Source: Loripinus fragilis (lineage: Eukaryota > Mollusca > Bivalvia > Lucinida > Lucinidae). Taken from it: 64,000 nt of DNA. The stretch is taken from NCBI GenBank assembly GCA_964019695.1, contig OZ026517.1, positions 50,275,672-50,339,671 of the forward strand, read 5' to 3'. The notes under the pieces were generated by a model. The model was not told the origin of the DNA. It worked only from the letters and a program-made list of their open reading frames with translations, and made no database searches. The position numbers and the translations under genes are program-made. Below are positions 44,830 to 56,225 of this stretch, one piece after another (the first letter of the stretch is position 1; each line of letters begins with the position of its first letter).

Positions 44830-45270
44830 ACAGAGCGAGGGAAGAAGCTAAATTTGTTTCTCCATGATGATACATTGCATTAGTTAGATGGCCTCCATGC
44901 GAGCTGAACATTTCTTGTACTTCCACAACAGCAGAATCTAGGGCGAAGATTTGGTGCCAGTAAAATGCATTTAAGCCCCTTGGTGGCTTAGGCTGCTGTC
45001 CGTTCTAAGGGGACGGTTCTGTTGTTGTTGTTGACTTTTTGTTTATTGTTACTCCCATTGTGGGAGTCTGTTATTGTTCTATGTTTTGTTGTATGTTACT
45101 TTATGTCCTTTCTAGTGTTGCAATCATCTTGATGGGAAAGAGAGAGCTGGTTGCTTTGCTTAATTTGTCTTCCTGGTGTCCTGTGATGGTTGAGCGGCTC
45201 TTCCTCGTGGTGCCACGGGGTTGTCTGCCGTTTGTGATTGTGGTATTTCCTGATCATACTCACTTACTAC
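44830..45270 (+). mobile_element. K element copy
   Basis: Contains GAAGATTTGGTGCCAGTAAA, GGACGGTTCTGTTGTTGTTG, TTACTCCCATTGTGGGAGTC and TTTCCTGATCATACTCACTT, collinear with 51925-52305. Confidence 0.85.
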
Positions 45271-45370
45271 TTTTGTAGTAATCACTGGAAGTGGGGATCT
45301 GTCTAAACTTCAAAGAGTGCTGAGATCTTGTTCTCTCACACACACACTTACGTACCTGCATGTGCGTGCG

Positions 45371-45586
45371 TACAGTCGCACACAGAGACAGATGGACAGA
45401 AGGATGGAAAGAAGGCAGATAACAGTGCGACAATGCTGGACGTACAGTCGCACACAGAGACAGATGGACAGAAGGATGGAAAGAAGGCAGATAACAGTGC
45501 GACAATGCTGGACGTACAGTCGCACACAGAGACAGTTGGACAGAAGGATGGAAAGAAGGCAGATAACAGTGCGACAATGCTGGATT
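45371..45586. repeat. 72-bp minisatellite, three copies
   Basis: TACAGTCGCACACAGAGACA begins copies at 45371, 45443 and 45515, which are nearly identical. Because 72 is divisible by 3, four overlapping frames on both strands stay open with 24-residue repeats. None is supported as a gene. Confidence 0.95.
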
Positions 45587-45748
45587 CACCGGTTTCGCAC
45601 TTACACAGGAAGAAGAAGAATCTGAAGGCAGGCATAAGGGTGAATGGAGATCTAATATTTCTTTCATAAATATTTTTTGTGTGCACTGGAAATATGAGAC
45701 CCATTATTTAATGTTTTATGCTAATTTCGAATCAACTCCTACCTTAAA

Positions 45749-45965
45749 GCAGTGAGGGTTCCAGTGAGAATGTGCCCATGCACAGACTCATATGAGCCTT
45801 CGCTGCTCGAAGGGAATATTAGATTACGGAAATTTGTTATATTTCTATTTTTCAGTGTTAGATTTTATTTCAGCGCCCGTTTCTATCCCGTTTTAAAGCA
45901 GTGAGGGTTCTAGCGAGAATGTGTCCATGCGCAGACTCATATGAGCATTCCCTGCTTGAGAGGAT
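45749..45965. repeat. Direct pair of short hairpin repeats
   Basis: AAAGCAGTGAGGGTTCCAGT and AAAGCAGTGAGGGTTCTAGC start two ~68-bp units about 150 bp apart, each ending near CTCATATGAGC. Confidence 0.75.
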
Positions 45966-46011
45966 AAGTTTTTATTTCGTCATTCTGTCCACAATCATCT
46001 GCTCCTAATTA

Positions 46012-46204
46012 TAGGTTTATGCAAACACCATTTTGGAGCGTATAATTGTTATTTTTTTCTTACCCATCAATTTTAACTTATGTTATGGGTGCTCAAAAGA
46101 ACGTCTCATTGAGACGGTTCTTTTGAGTACCCACAATATAAGTTTTGGTTGAGAAATAAGAAAATTATTTTAAATTTCGTTACCGCTCTCTTAACTAAAG
46201 GCCT
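46012..46204 (+). mobile_element. Pal-A MITE
   Basis: Left end AGGTTTATGCAAAC, core CTCAAAAGAACGTCTCATTG, right end ACTAAAGGCCTG. Confidence 0.8.
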
Positions 46205-46919
46205 GTTCTCGTGTTGTCTGCTGATAGCATTTATAATACGTTTGAGCCCAGATAAAATGTCGGGCCTGATCTAGATAACTCATGTTTGACACAAGCACAG
46301 CAATGGACGATAAAATAGTAGTCAACAACCAAATAAGCCACTCTTTTCACCCCTTACCTTGTTAGGTTAATATGTTAATTGGCCATGTTTATTGTCAATG
46401 TGTCAAAGAATGTGATAAACTATTCTAATCCGTTTATTCTGATTGATTTTGAGCAGATTGACTTTAATTGGGGACACACGTGTGATATGCACAGCTAGCT
46501 AGTAGGGCTAGACGCATAAAATATTTTTTTCATACATATGTACATGCCGCCAGCAGTGACCGCTAATGTGAGAATGAGCATTTGTACAGGCTCGACTTAG
46601 CGTTCGCTGCTCGCATGTATGTAAGCTCTATTGATTTAAACTGATTCGTCCACAAAGATTCGTTAAGCTTCTTGCCTCTTCTGGTCCGGTTTAATTGTTA
46701 TTGCTGATAACACTCAGAATGATTATGCTGCAGGGGGTACGAGTCTTAAAACGTCTTTGAATCGTCATGGATACAGCGTAGCTCTGACGCCGTATGCATG
46801 AAGATTGAAGATTCGTTTAGCCTGCTCCTTGCATAGTGTGGTCAGTTTTAAATGTGATTTAGTAATACTCAGAATAGATATGTTGCAGAGGGTACAAGAA
46901 ACCAGACGACTCAATTCAA

Positions 46920-47678
46920 ATGCTTGCAACGGGTCATAAATCGTCCAATAAAGGACTTGATCTATTGATCAATCGTCCAAAGTCCAGGCCTTTTTCGTGA
47001 AGATCAAGTCCTTTATGCAGAACCGAAAAACGAGGTCCTTTTCGCAAGAATTAAACTCCTTTATGTGGAATTGAGTCCTTTTCAAATTCAACTTTTATGG
47101 TGCAATTGTCTCAAAAAACAAAACAAAAAAACACACCCATCTTGGCCTGCGCCGTTGAGCAGGTTCATCAGAGTTTTTGTTGATCTACTTTGCAAAACGT
47201 TTATATATGCTTCATTTTCGCAAAATGCTAACCTATTAAGATCATTTATAAATATAACTCATGGAAGTACCTTATTACCAGGCATTATAAATCGTCCAAA
47301 GTCCAAGCTCTTTTCGTGAACTTAATATATGAAGATTAAGTCCTTTACACAAAACCGAAAAACGAGGTCCTTTTCGAAAGAATAAAACTCCTTTACGCGG
47401 AACTGAGTCCTTTTCAAATTCAACTTTTTTATGGTGCAATTGTCTCAAATACTCAATATTCGAAATCTGGAGATTAGATTTATTCAGACAATACTAATTT
47501 CTACTGTATTGCTTAAAAATAATAGCATGCAAACGGACATGGATATTCAAACATATACTCAGACGGTATCGACAGTCCTTTTCGCAAGGTTAACCAATGT
47601 ATCGTACACAGGTGCTTTTTCGGATACTAGATATCTGCTTGCTTACTATTATTCAAATCAAATCAAATAAATAAATAA

Positions 47679-47726
<48 letters not shown>

Positions 47727-47980
47727 TCAGATACAAAGTCCTTTTCAGCTTAATAATGAAACTCCTTTTCGTAAGTCATATTTCTGCCATTTCCGTGAAA
47801 TATCGTTTCAAAAACGATTTCTACTGCATATATTGATAGATTAATATCGTGTAACTTCAGTTTTATAATATTAAATATCAAACAAAATCCTAATAAATAG
47901 TTTTAGCCATAATAAAAGTGCTTTTCGCAAAAATAAAACTCCTTTTCGCGAAAAGGAGTCCTTTACACATTTTAGGGTTA
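46920..47980. repeat. Irregular CCTTTTCGC-motif array with a ~310-bp direct duplication
   Basis: GTCCTTTTCGC/CTCCTTTTCGC and CGAAAAACGAGGTCCTTTTC recur at least ten times. Block 46985-47110 (GAACCGAAAAACGAGGTCCT to TTCAACTTTTATGGTGCAAT) is repeated at 47290-47445. The last motif forms a TTTTCGCGAAAA palindrome at 47943. A (AAAT)n run is at 47663-47722. Confidence 0.75.
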
Positions 47981-48067
47981 CCCCTGGGGGGTTGTGGCTA
48001 AAAGCTGTAACCGAACCGAATTCGGCCAGACATACGGCAATAGCCGAATGGACACGACCCGAATCTA
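47981..48067 (+). mobile_element. Left part of an interrupted repeat
   Basis: GGTTGTGGCTAAAAGCTGTA and ACCGAACCGAATTCGGCC match, inverted, the intact copy at 57836-57985. The remainder resumes after a 1.2-kb insertion at 49274-49340. Confidence 0.8.
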
Positions 48068-49273
48068 CATTCTCGCTAAACTGGTGCCCTGTTATCGTCT
48101 CAAATCGACAACAGGTATCCCCTATTCTATCATTGGCTGTGATTAGTTTATTGATTGACCAATGAGATGACCTGTTACATTTCAAGTTTAGCGTGGGTTG
48201 CAAACTGTTGGACAGATACGATATTTTGTTAATTTTAATCACTAAAACAAAGCGAGTTTTGCAAAAAAACAAATACACACTGAGATACTGGATTCCTGCC
48301 TCAAATTTGGTTGATTTTATTTTATCTAAAGCTCTCATGAATCATCCGCTCGATTGTCCGCGCCACTTTTACACTGTTCAGAGTTACTTCCCTTAGATCA
48401 CGCATATCCCGTGATTCTCGTTGACGGTCAGGATTTTGACCGTTTAGATTAGCCTATACCTGACCCTAGATAGGTAGATCAAGGGGAGGGAACCAGACTA
48501 CATTCTCGCGAGACCTGACGATACCTCATCTAGATCTCTCGCATTTCGCCCTTTGCATCATGGGTAACTAGCGATATTTGGCTATAGACTGGTTCTCTCC
48601 CCTACACTGGCTATTGTAGGGACAGGTCATCGATAAATCAAACGGGCAGAAATCTGCCCGTTTCACGGAATGTCACGGAGCTAGCCGACAACTCGGAACA
48701 GGTTTAAAATTTCCATACAGGCTACAGAAAAAACTTATGGATTTTTCTTTTAAATATCTCTTTATATCATTTTCCTTTCTATGACGTTTGTCGAGTTTGT
48801 AACGCTGCATTTAAACGTCATTTAAACTTGTTATTGTGTTGGCATGGTTTTCGTGACGTCAACGTCACCGTTAAGTCGGGATTCGTTGGCGGAGTCAGTC
48901 ATGTTTCTGTGGTTGTCTTGTCAACGTAACGATTTGTAATACTACCTATGATTGGCTGACCAATCACAGCCCACCTAACATTATACATGACCAGTTGTTA
49001 ATTTGAACAACTCGGAACCAGTTTAATTTGGCTAGTCCCGTTCAATTCTCGCACTCCGATAGTGACAGAATTAATTGTTAAAATAGCAAAAAAGTTAAAT
49101 TTTTGATAGTTTATCATTTCTCATTTAGCCATATGTTCTGAATGTAAAGCCCTGAGTCATGCAAGCAATGATTGCATAATATATTTTAAATAAAAATGGC
49201 GGCTCAATCCCAGTGTGCACCGAGCGAAAGGCGACAGGTTAGTTCGTGCTAGCGGATTTCCTGTGCGACAATG
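48068..49273. mobile_element. Mutator-like 1.2-kb insertion with 10-bp target duplication
   Basis: CCCGAATCTA flanks both ends (48058-48067 and 49274-49283). The termini CATTCTCGC and its near inverse GCGACAATG are short inverted repeats. The related copy at 57836-57985 has only one CCGAATCTA and no insert, so it shows the empty site. No transposase frame was seen; non-autonomous. A 9-11-bp duplication is typical of Mutator-like elements. Confidence 0.75.
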
Positions 49274-49340
49274 CCCGAATCTACGGAAAATGACGGTAGT
49301 GTACGTTTTTCCGATACCGGAATTTAGTACCGTAACCGGT
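49274..49340 (+). mobile_element. Right part of the interrupted repeat
   Basis: CCCGAATCTACGGAAAATGA to TTTTTCCGATACCGGAATTT matches the far end of the inverted copy near 57836-57900. Confidence 0.8.
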
Positions 49341-49549
49341 TCGGTATATCAAATGTGAATAAAATAATATAATTATTATTCATTTATTTAGATTTACCAT
49401 ATTTAATGGCATAAAGCAGCACAAGTTATAAACTCTGTCTACATTGTAAATGGTTAGCATATATAGATAGACTACAATGGTGTAAACATGCATATTTCAC
49501 ACACACCAACTTCAAGTATACTGGATAGATCTACAATAGCTTCCAGAGG

Positions 49550-50061
49550 GGTACTCTGATATTTTCACACATACGTAGGCTCTGGCTATTTTTTGGGGTT
49601 CAAAATTCTGAATTTCAATATTTTTTAGGGTTTTGAGAAAATTGTATATTTTTTGGGGGTATAATTCAGGCCTCGAAAATAGCACTCGTCCGCTCGTATT
49701 TGCGAGTGCCTCAGGCTGCAGGGCAAGTGAAAATTCTGATATTTCCAGTATAAATTATTTTTTCCCCATATATGCCATAATTTTTGTGAAGTAGGGCAAG
49801 TGCCTATTTAAAGATATTTCGAGGCCTGCCGGTATGAAGATTTTTGGGATATTTTTGGGGGGTCATCACAAAATTGGGCTAGTTTGAGGGTCATTTCTAT
49901 ACATATAGGGTCTTTTTAAAGGTCAAGGTACAGAATTGGGATATTTTTTGGGTTGCTAAAATTTCAAATATTTTTTTGGGGTGCTTGAAATTCCTGTTTT
50001 TTGGGGGTGAACGGTAGATGCTGGATCCGAGCCTACGTATACGGAAAAAAAGTTGAGTACC
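49550..50061. mobile_element. MITE-J with a second MITE nested inside
   Basis: GGTACTCTGATATTTTC...ATACGTAGGCTC at the left is inverted as GAGCCTACGTATACGG...GAGTACC at the right. The interior has repeated TTTTTTGGGG motifs. A nested element at 49669-49830 has CAGGCCTCGAAAATAG and ATATTTCGAGGCCTG ends. Confidence 0.75.
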
Positions 50062-50618
50062 ACCCCCCCCCCCCTGGGCAATAGCTCTGGAGAAGCCATA
50101 CGCTATCTCGGGTTTATGACATAGTACGGATGTGCGTGCCTTTTCAGCGCTGCCAGGTATACGATAGGCCCCCCCCTTTTCTAATAAAAAGCATATAACT
50201 GACCCAGTTTTTCATCATTGTAATGTGAATGGTCCCATTTTCTGACATCCCTGTTTGAAAATATTCGTATTTTTGCTCAGATATTCAGCTCAGAAACCAA
50301 AATTGTAATATTTATTTGTAAACTTTGTTTACAGACAGCAAAGAGGGTATATGAAAATCAAATAACAGTATATGAATATGTAAACATTGTTTCAATCAAG
50401 TATATGAATAGATATTTTTTTTCGAAGACGAGGTATATGATTGGGACAGGTTTCAAAAAAAAAAACTGGCTCGCACACACGTACCAAAATAACCCTCAAG
50501 TTACCACCCCCCCACCGAGAGCCATATGAGCATGGCGGTCGTCTTGGTGTAACCGGAGTCGTTTGAACTCGATATAATTTTTCTTTTATTTTGGGGGGGG
50601 GGGGGGGGGCTGATTTAC
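50062..50618. other. Intergenic with C and G tracts
   Basis: Poly-C at 50063-50075 and 50506-50512 and a ~17-bp poly-G at 50593-50609. No gene was seen. Confidence 0.5.
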
Positions 50619-50905
50619 GTCTCCGTAAACAGCTATGGTCATGTCGGGACGGTCAATTCACCTATACCCACACTTTTTCCTGGGCAAGTTTGAACAAGCG
50701 GTAAACCAGTACTTCATGCACATACTTTTGTTTATAACTGACAACAACCCTTCTTGAATGATCAGCAGAAGGTAGGAGAATGACCGTAGAAATCTTTTCA
50801 TGATCAATGGGACCGGGCCGGGATCGAACTCGTTACCCCTGGTTATGCAGTCAGACACGCATCTGTAGCCAGACATGTTATTGACTTCGCCACGCCGCCC
50901 GAAGT
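50619..50905 (-). mobile_element. SINE-B copy
   Basis: CACACTTTTTCCTGGGCAAG, CTGACAACAACCCTTCTTGA and GAGAATGACCGTAGAAAT match the copy at 30134. On the minus strand the head GGCGGCGTGGCGAAGTCAAT is tRNA-like. Confidence 0.85.
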
Positions 50906-51924
50906 TCGAGTTCAATTGGCTGTGTGGTTGCGGAGATCCTATAAAATGTTGACCGACGGACGACGGAGGCATCGGTTTACTATGGGCTCACCAGCTGAAA
51001 AAGTTGAGCGGAACATATCACTTTGCTAAGTCACATTTGTCAAATGTGAGCTCTACGTATGGTCAATTTCGATATTTCTGACGTGTGAATAATTGATAAG
51101 CATTCGTCACATCTGTGAAGAACCGGTGCGACTTTTTCTCGGGCGTGAAGAATTTGTACCAACTCCTCACACGTGTGCACAATTGATACCTCGCATATGT
51201 GAAGAAGTTGTTGGCATTTTTAAACATGTAAATAATTGATAAGTATTTATTTTTTTTTCAAAAATTGAATCCTATTTATGAGGGTTAGAAACCATTTGCA
51301 GGATTTACGCACATCCCTTGGATTTAATAAGGACTTAAATTACCTTTAATGTTGCAAAATTTGTTCTCTATTCCGTTTATTGTTCCCATTAAATAAAACG
51401 CGCCATGGGAGCATTGTCTTCAAAAGATTGGTCAGTGTCTCCACATGCAAACTAACGAAGCATTTGCGTCGATCCAAAGAGATAATTTCATTGACAAACA
51501 ATGAAGATATTTTCGATTTTAATTGTTAGACATCTAAAAAGATCATAACAGATACTTTTTTTGAAACAGATATTTATAAAACAGTTTGTTTTTACCTTCC
51601 TCGCATGAGTCGGAGGTAGGATATGCAAGAAAAAGAACCAATGATCACTGTACAGAATCACAGGATTCGAAATGAAAAAAAAAATCAAATTATGTGGTTC
51701 TTTACAACGATGATGGTCACTATAAGCGAAAATATTTTTAAAGCATCATTTTAAAGAGAAAATTCATGCTGCTGGACATGGATTTTTAGTATCCCGCAGT
51801 AGTGCATTAAGGGCTGAATGGTTGCTAAAATGGTGAGATCTATTAAAAGCCCTGCCAGTAACACAACTTACTTAACCCTTAGATCTTCTCATTGTCGAAG
51901 TACCTGCCGTCCAACCCACATGAC
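50906..51924. other. Intergenic, faint tandem motif
   Basis: Between 51060 and 51245 about four diverged copies of a CACRTGTGAAGAATTGATA phrase appear. No gene. Confidence 0.4.
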
Positions 51925-52305
51925 ACCAAACATGGCCTCCATGCGGGCTGAACATTTTTTGTACTTCAACAACAGCAGAATCTAGGGCGAAGATTTGGTG
52001 CCAGTAAAATGCATTTAAGCCCCCCGGTGGCTTAGGCTGCTGTCCGTTCTAAGGCGGTGGTTCTGTTGTTGTTGACTTTCTGTTTATTGTTACTCCCATT
52101 GCGGGAGTCTGTAATTGTTCTATGTTTTGTTGTACGTTACTCTATGTCCATATTAGTATTGCAATCATCTTGATGGGGAGGAGAGAGCTGGTTGCTTTGC
52201 TTGGTTTGTCTTCCTGGTGTCTCGTGATGGTTGAGCGGCTCTTCCTCACGGCGCCATGGGGTTGTCTGCAGTTTGTGATTGTGGTATTTCCTGATCATAC
52301 TCATT
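51925..52305 (+). mobile_element. K element copy
   Basis: GGCCTCCATGCGGGCTGAAC, TTACTCCCATTGCGGGAGTC and CGGCTCTTCCTCACGGCGCC are shared with 44830-45270 at high identity. Confidence 0.85.
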
Positions 52306-52618
52306 TACTATTTTTCTTTTTTGTTTGGCGAAAACTTGCTGTGATTTGATACAGTGCAGTATACCCCATAACAATGACGACGTGCAAATCAACACGGCAA
52401 GATCTCTTGCTCAAATCTATACAAAATTTTGTGTGTTGCAGATAAAATTATAATTACTCAAACCAATGCACAGATAATAGTAACAAGGAGATGAAATTGT
52501 TTGCATTTTAGAACAGAGATATATAGCTCCATGCAATTCCGAGGGAGCAGACACTCTCATGTGTGCCCTGTCTCCAGGCAGGTCAGGAAGCCAAACTCTT
52601 AACGATTGTTAGTTCTAA

Positions 52619-52903
52619 AAAGTAAATGAGTATGATCAGGAAATACCACAATCATACACTGCAGACCAACTCGCTGCACCGTGAGGAAGAACCACAGATA
52701 ACTTACAGTTATAAGACATCAGGAAGACAATTTAAGTAAAGCAACCAGCTCTCTCTACATCTTCAAGATGATCTCAAAACTAGAATTTATACTGAGTAAT
52801 GCAAAACAAAACAAGAACCAAACACTGCACGGGAGGAACATTAAACAATGAATCAACAACAACAGAACCACCGCCCGCCTAAGCCACTGGGAGAGCTTAC
52901 TAA
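52619..52903 (-). mobile_element. K element copy, truncated
   Basis: Starts AGTAAATGAGTATGATCAGG and runs to CCACTGGGAGAGCTTAC, inverted about 310 bp from the previous copy. Confidence 0.8.
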
Positions 52904-53258
52904 ATCTTTGCCTAAATACTGATTATACGAGTAGTATATGCTGATTTGAATATCTACCCTTTGTGGCTAGCATTTGGAAATGGAAACACATTTCGATGAT
53001 ATATGTAAATCACTTGGTCCTCGTTCAAGGGCATTGACTTTTAATCATGTTTTATTGAGTGTGATGTTGTTTCTGCATCTGTTGGCCATTGCAAGAAAGT
53101 AGCATTGCAGGCATGGAACATGGATGAAGAAGCCACAGAAGTTTTTCGTAGCTTCTGTATTGCCACAGACACAATATCATAGTGTGAAATGGATACATTA
53201 GAACAGTTTGCTGTTATTGTGTTAGCAAACTCTGTTTCTGTTAGAGGATTTCATCATA

Positions 53259-54610
53259 CGAGGGGCATTTGGAAAGTTCTTAGCATGGTCTTATATCTCA
53301 GTAACCGATCTACAAACCCTATCATGTGTGGTATCATTTTAAAGAACTATCTTTCCTCTATGTTATGGCACAAATTTAATGAGTATATTATAATGCAGAC
53401 ACGAAAAATATTATTGTGAATACATGTACTGTTTGTATACTGGAAAACTCAAAATTTCAGTGGAAAATAAAACATATTACCTTTTGAAAAGTGTGCAGAA
53501 CATTAAAAAAAGCTCATGAAATTAGATACTTTTGTACCATTTGGTAGGCCACAATCTGGTATAGTTATCATACAATTGATGACTGAGTTGGATGTTTCTA
53601 ATATCTAAATACGGGAACAGCAATACCAAAACCGTCTAGAAAGCAAAGCAATGTGCTAATTTTTTGACTAAAATCCCATGTCACAATGCACATATTTTGG
53701 AATATATAACCGACAGTAGTTTAAAAATGCCTTGCGTTGGTATTTTTGTCAAGCACACTTTATGCTATTTGTATTGCAACCAAAATATATTTTTGTAAAC
53801 CAGAACAAAGGGAAGATAACTCTTACAATCTTGCCATGGGGCAGAGCAAGTTTAGCTATGAGCTGAGGTTCTGGTTCACTTTAATTAAAATTAGTGGCAA
53901 ACAAAGAAGTAAAAATACATTGAGAGTAGAAATCAATCAATTTTATGATGGTAATAGCAATACCATGAGAAGTTCTTATGCCATCGACAAAATGGGAGGG
54001 GTTAAGTTACCCCACCCACTTCTAGAAAAGTAGGGGTAGTGTTATTAGGAATAATTTTTTTGAATACAGAATTAAACAAGCAACAATTTTTGCGCGACGA
54101 AATGATTTTTATGCATTGTTTGCTACAAATAAAGCAAAAAATATACTCAATAGGCATTTTTTGTGCTCCTGCAGTGACACAATTTATAGTAAAAGTATAA
54201 AGAAAAGTCGAAAAAAGTCCCATTTTTGAAAGTTTACAATTTCTCTATTAGTCAATATTTTCCGAATGTAAAGGTAGAAGTCGTGCAAGCAGTGATCGCA
54301 TAATAAAATTTAATGAAAAATATAATAAGTTGGCACCAAATCTTTAATTTGTCAAATAATGATCGCAAATAAGGTCCCCAATTTCCCTATGCTTTTTTTC
54401 CAAGTATTTTGCATAAAATTTCCGCCAGTATATAAAACCCTACTCATTTTGAGCATGCGCTGCACGTGCACGCAAAGTCCTTTTTCGATGAAAATTTAAC
54501 CATCAAGTAGCCGTTGAATTCTAGTTTCCAAAAATGTATTATTTTATAGCATTTTATAAACTCATTGTGGAGTTATGATGCCATGCTAAGAACTTTCCAA
54601 ATGACCCTCG
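53259..54610. mobile_element. Mariner-type element, 1352 bp, no intact transposase
   Basis: CGAGGGGCATTTGGAAAGTT (53259) and its inverse ending GACCCTCG (54610) form 30-bp terminal inverted repeats matching at 29 of 30 positions. TA flanks both ends. The length fits a mariner, but no D,D-type transposase frame was recognised on either strand, only unrelated frames under 100 codons. Confidence 0.85.
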
Positions 54611-54849
54611 TATAGTAAATAGAAAAAACAATTGTGAGGCACTAAAACAACTCAGTGAACAGGTCAGACTGATTGAACTCTACACTGTTGACATTCTTCA
54701 TTGACCACATGTTAACTTATTAAGATATGGTAAAAAATAAATAAAAAAAATTAGAACTCATTGGTATTCATAAATATGCCAATCAGCTAATTTGCATATT
54801 TGAACTTTAGGGTGAGGTTGGCGCCGTTAAACTGGTTTAAGCCCTCCAG

Positions 54850-55090
54850 TAAAATATTTTACTGACCGTTCCAAGGCGGTACCTCTTTTGTGGATCTTTT
54901 ATGTTTTTGTTCTGTCTTGTGTTTGCTATGTTTTGTGCGCGTCTGTTTATATGTGCTTTGTGGTCACCTGCTGGGAAAGGGCTGACCTCTTGGCTCTTGT
55001 TTGTGGTGTCTACTGTGAGTTTGCCACTTTCCCATTGGTATCCTGGGTCAGGTGTGGTACTTAATTGTATCGATTCCTGATCTTTGCACA
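54850..55090 (+). mobile_element. K-related element, diverged
   Basis: ACCGTTCCAAGGCGGTACCT, TTTGCTATGTTTTGTGCG, and ATTCCTGATCTTTGCACACT before the CTTACTT end mirror the K element order with strong divergence. Confidence 0.5.
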
Positions 55091-55233
55091 CTTACTTACT
55101 TTATACAAAAGAGTAATTATTTAGTTTCAATTTCATACCAAAGGGGGAGTTCCAAATCTGCCCACGCATGGATTTCGATAATATTTTGTATGTTGAATAC
55201 ATACGTTATAACAACTACAAAAATGAAATTATT

Positions 55234-55587
55234 TCATTCCTCGAAGACTGTTAGGCCACAGGGGGGCACCTTGATGTACACCCTCTTTTTACTAATATAT
55301 GACTTATTAAATATCAGTCTCGAATCATTAACATTATTGACTGCTACATTCTTAGAATGGAATATGAAAGAAGACTTCCCAGGGTACACCTTACTACCAT
55401 TAATGTATATGAATACATCTAGATAATTTTTTGCTGGCCCATCAAAATTTGAATTATCCCCATATTGATCACTAAAGTTAGTGTCTAAAGGGGATTCTGT
55501 CCTAATATTAACCATGTTCCAGTTTTTGTCAACCCATAATATTTTCAGAAAAGTAGGCCAAATACACCTTCTTTATGCATGTAAATT
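55234..55587 (-). CDS. Unassigned open frame, possible terminal exon
   Basis: Open from a TAA near 55588 to a TGA at 55234, with KILWVDKNWNMVNIRTESPL early and KKRVYIKVPPCGLTVFEE at the end. The last phrase resembles the C-terminal beta-sheet ending of some glycoside hydrolases, but I do not recognise the family. A weak acceptor (GGTTAATATTAG) occurs inside. Could be a decayed or true last exon, or chance. Confidence 0.25.
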
Positions 55588-55914
55588 TTCATAAAATTTG
55601 GACACCGGTAAAAGTGTTATAATTTGCATGAAATGAGTTAAGTCAGTTTTGATTCTTAAGTGATTTCAAGTAAAATATTCCAGTTCGGTCTTACAAACCG
55701 CAGTTTTTGCACCAGTAGTATTCTAAAAACGCATTGACTATCACTATTTAGTATCTTCATCCAAATTAAGTCGAAAATATTTTTGGTGTCAGAAGTTTTA
55801 GCTAAATCAATAGCATAAAACTGGCATTTTTGTAAGCAGCACTTGTGAGTAGCAATTGGTCTAGAACTTAGTTGTACAGATATCTTGATTACAAAATTAT
55901 ATTTGCAAAGGGCA

Positions 55915-56225
55915 ATGACATGTAAAAATGCAAAGGGCAATAACTAAAAAAATAAAATAGCTTTTTCTTAAATTTTCACCAGGTAATCTACTCATTATCT
56001 TCTATCAGCTGTCCAAGTTTGAAGCTCCAAGCTGTAATACTTTTTGAGACATCAAGCTTTCTATGTCCAAATTTTCAAATGGCAATAACTCAAAAAATAA
56101 AATAACTTTTTGTTAAAATCTTCACCAGGTAATCTACTCATTATCCTCTATCTGCTGACTAAGTTTGATGCTCCTAACTGTAATACTTTTTGAGATATTT
56201 TGATTACAAAATTTCATTATGACCC
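55915..56225. repeat. Tandem duplication (~157 bp) of a bivalve AAGGGCAATAACT repeat
   Basis: GCAATAACTAAAAAAATAAA near 55929 and GCAATAACTCAAAAAATAAA near 56083 start two similar units containing TTTTCACCAGGTAATCTACT / CTTCACCAGGTAATCTACTC and CTGTAATACTTTTTGAGA. Confidence 0.8.

Noticed and set aside
45260..45704. Four overlapping 100-135-codon frames with 24-residue repeats
   Set aside because: A 72-bp minisatellite leaves all frames open because 72 is divisible by three; no start context or homologue.
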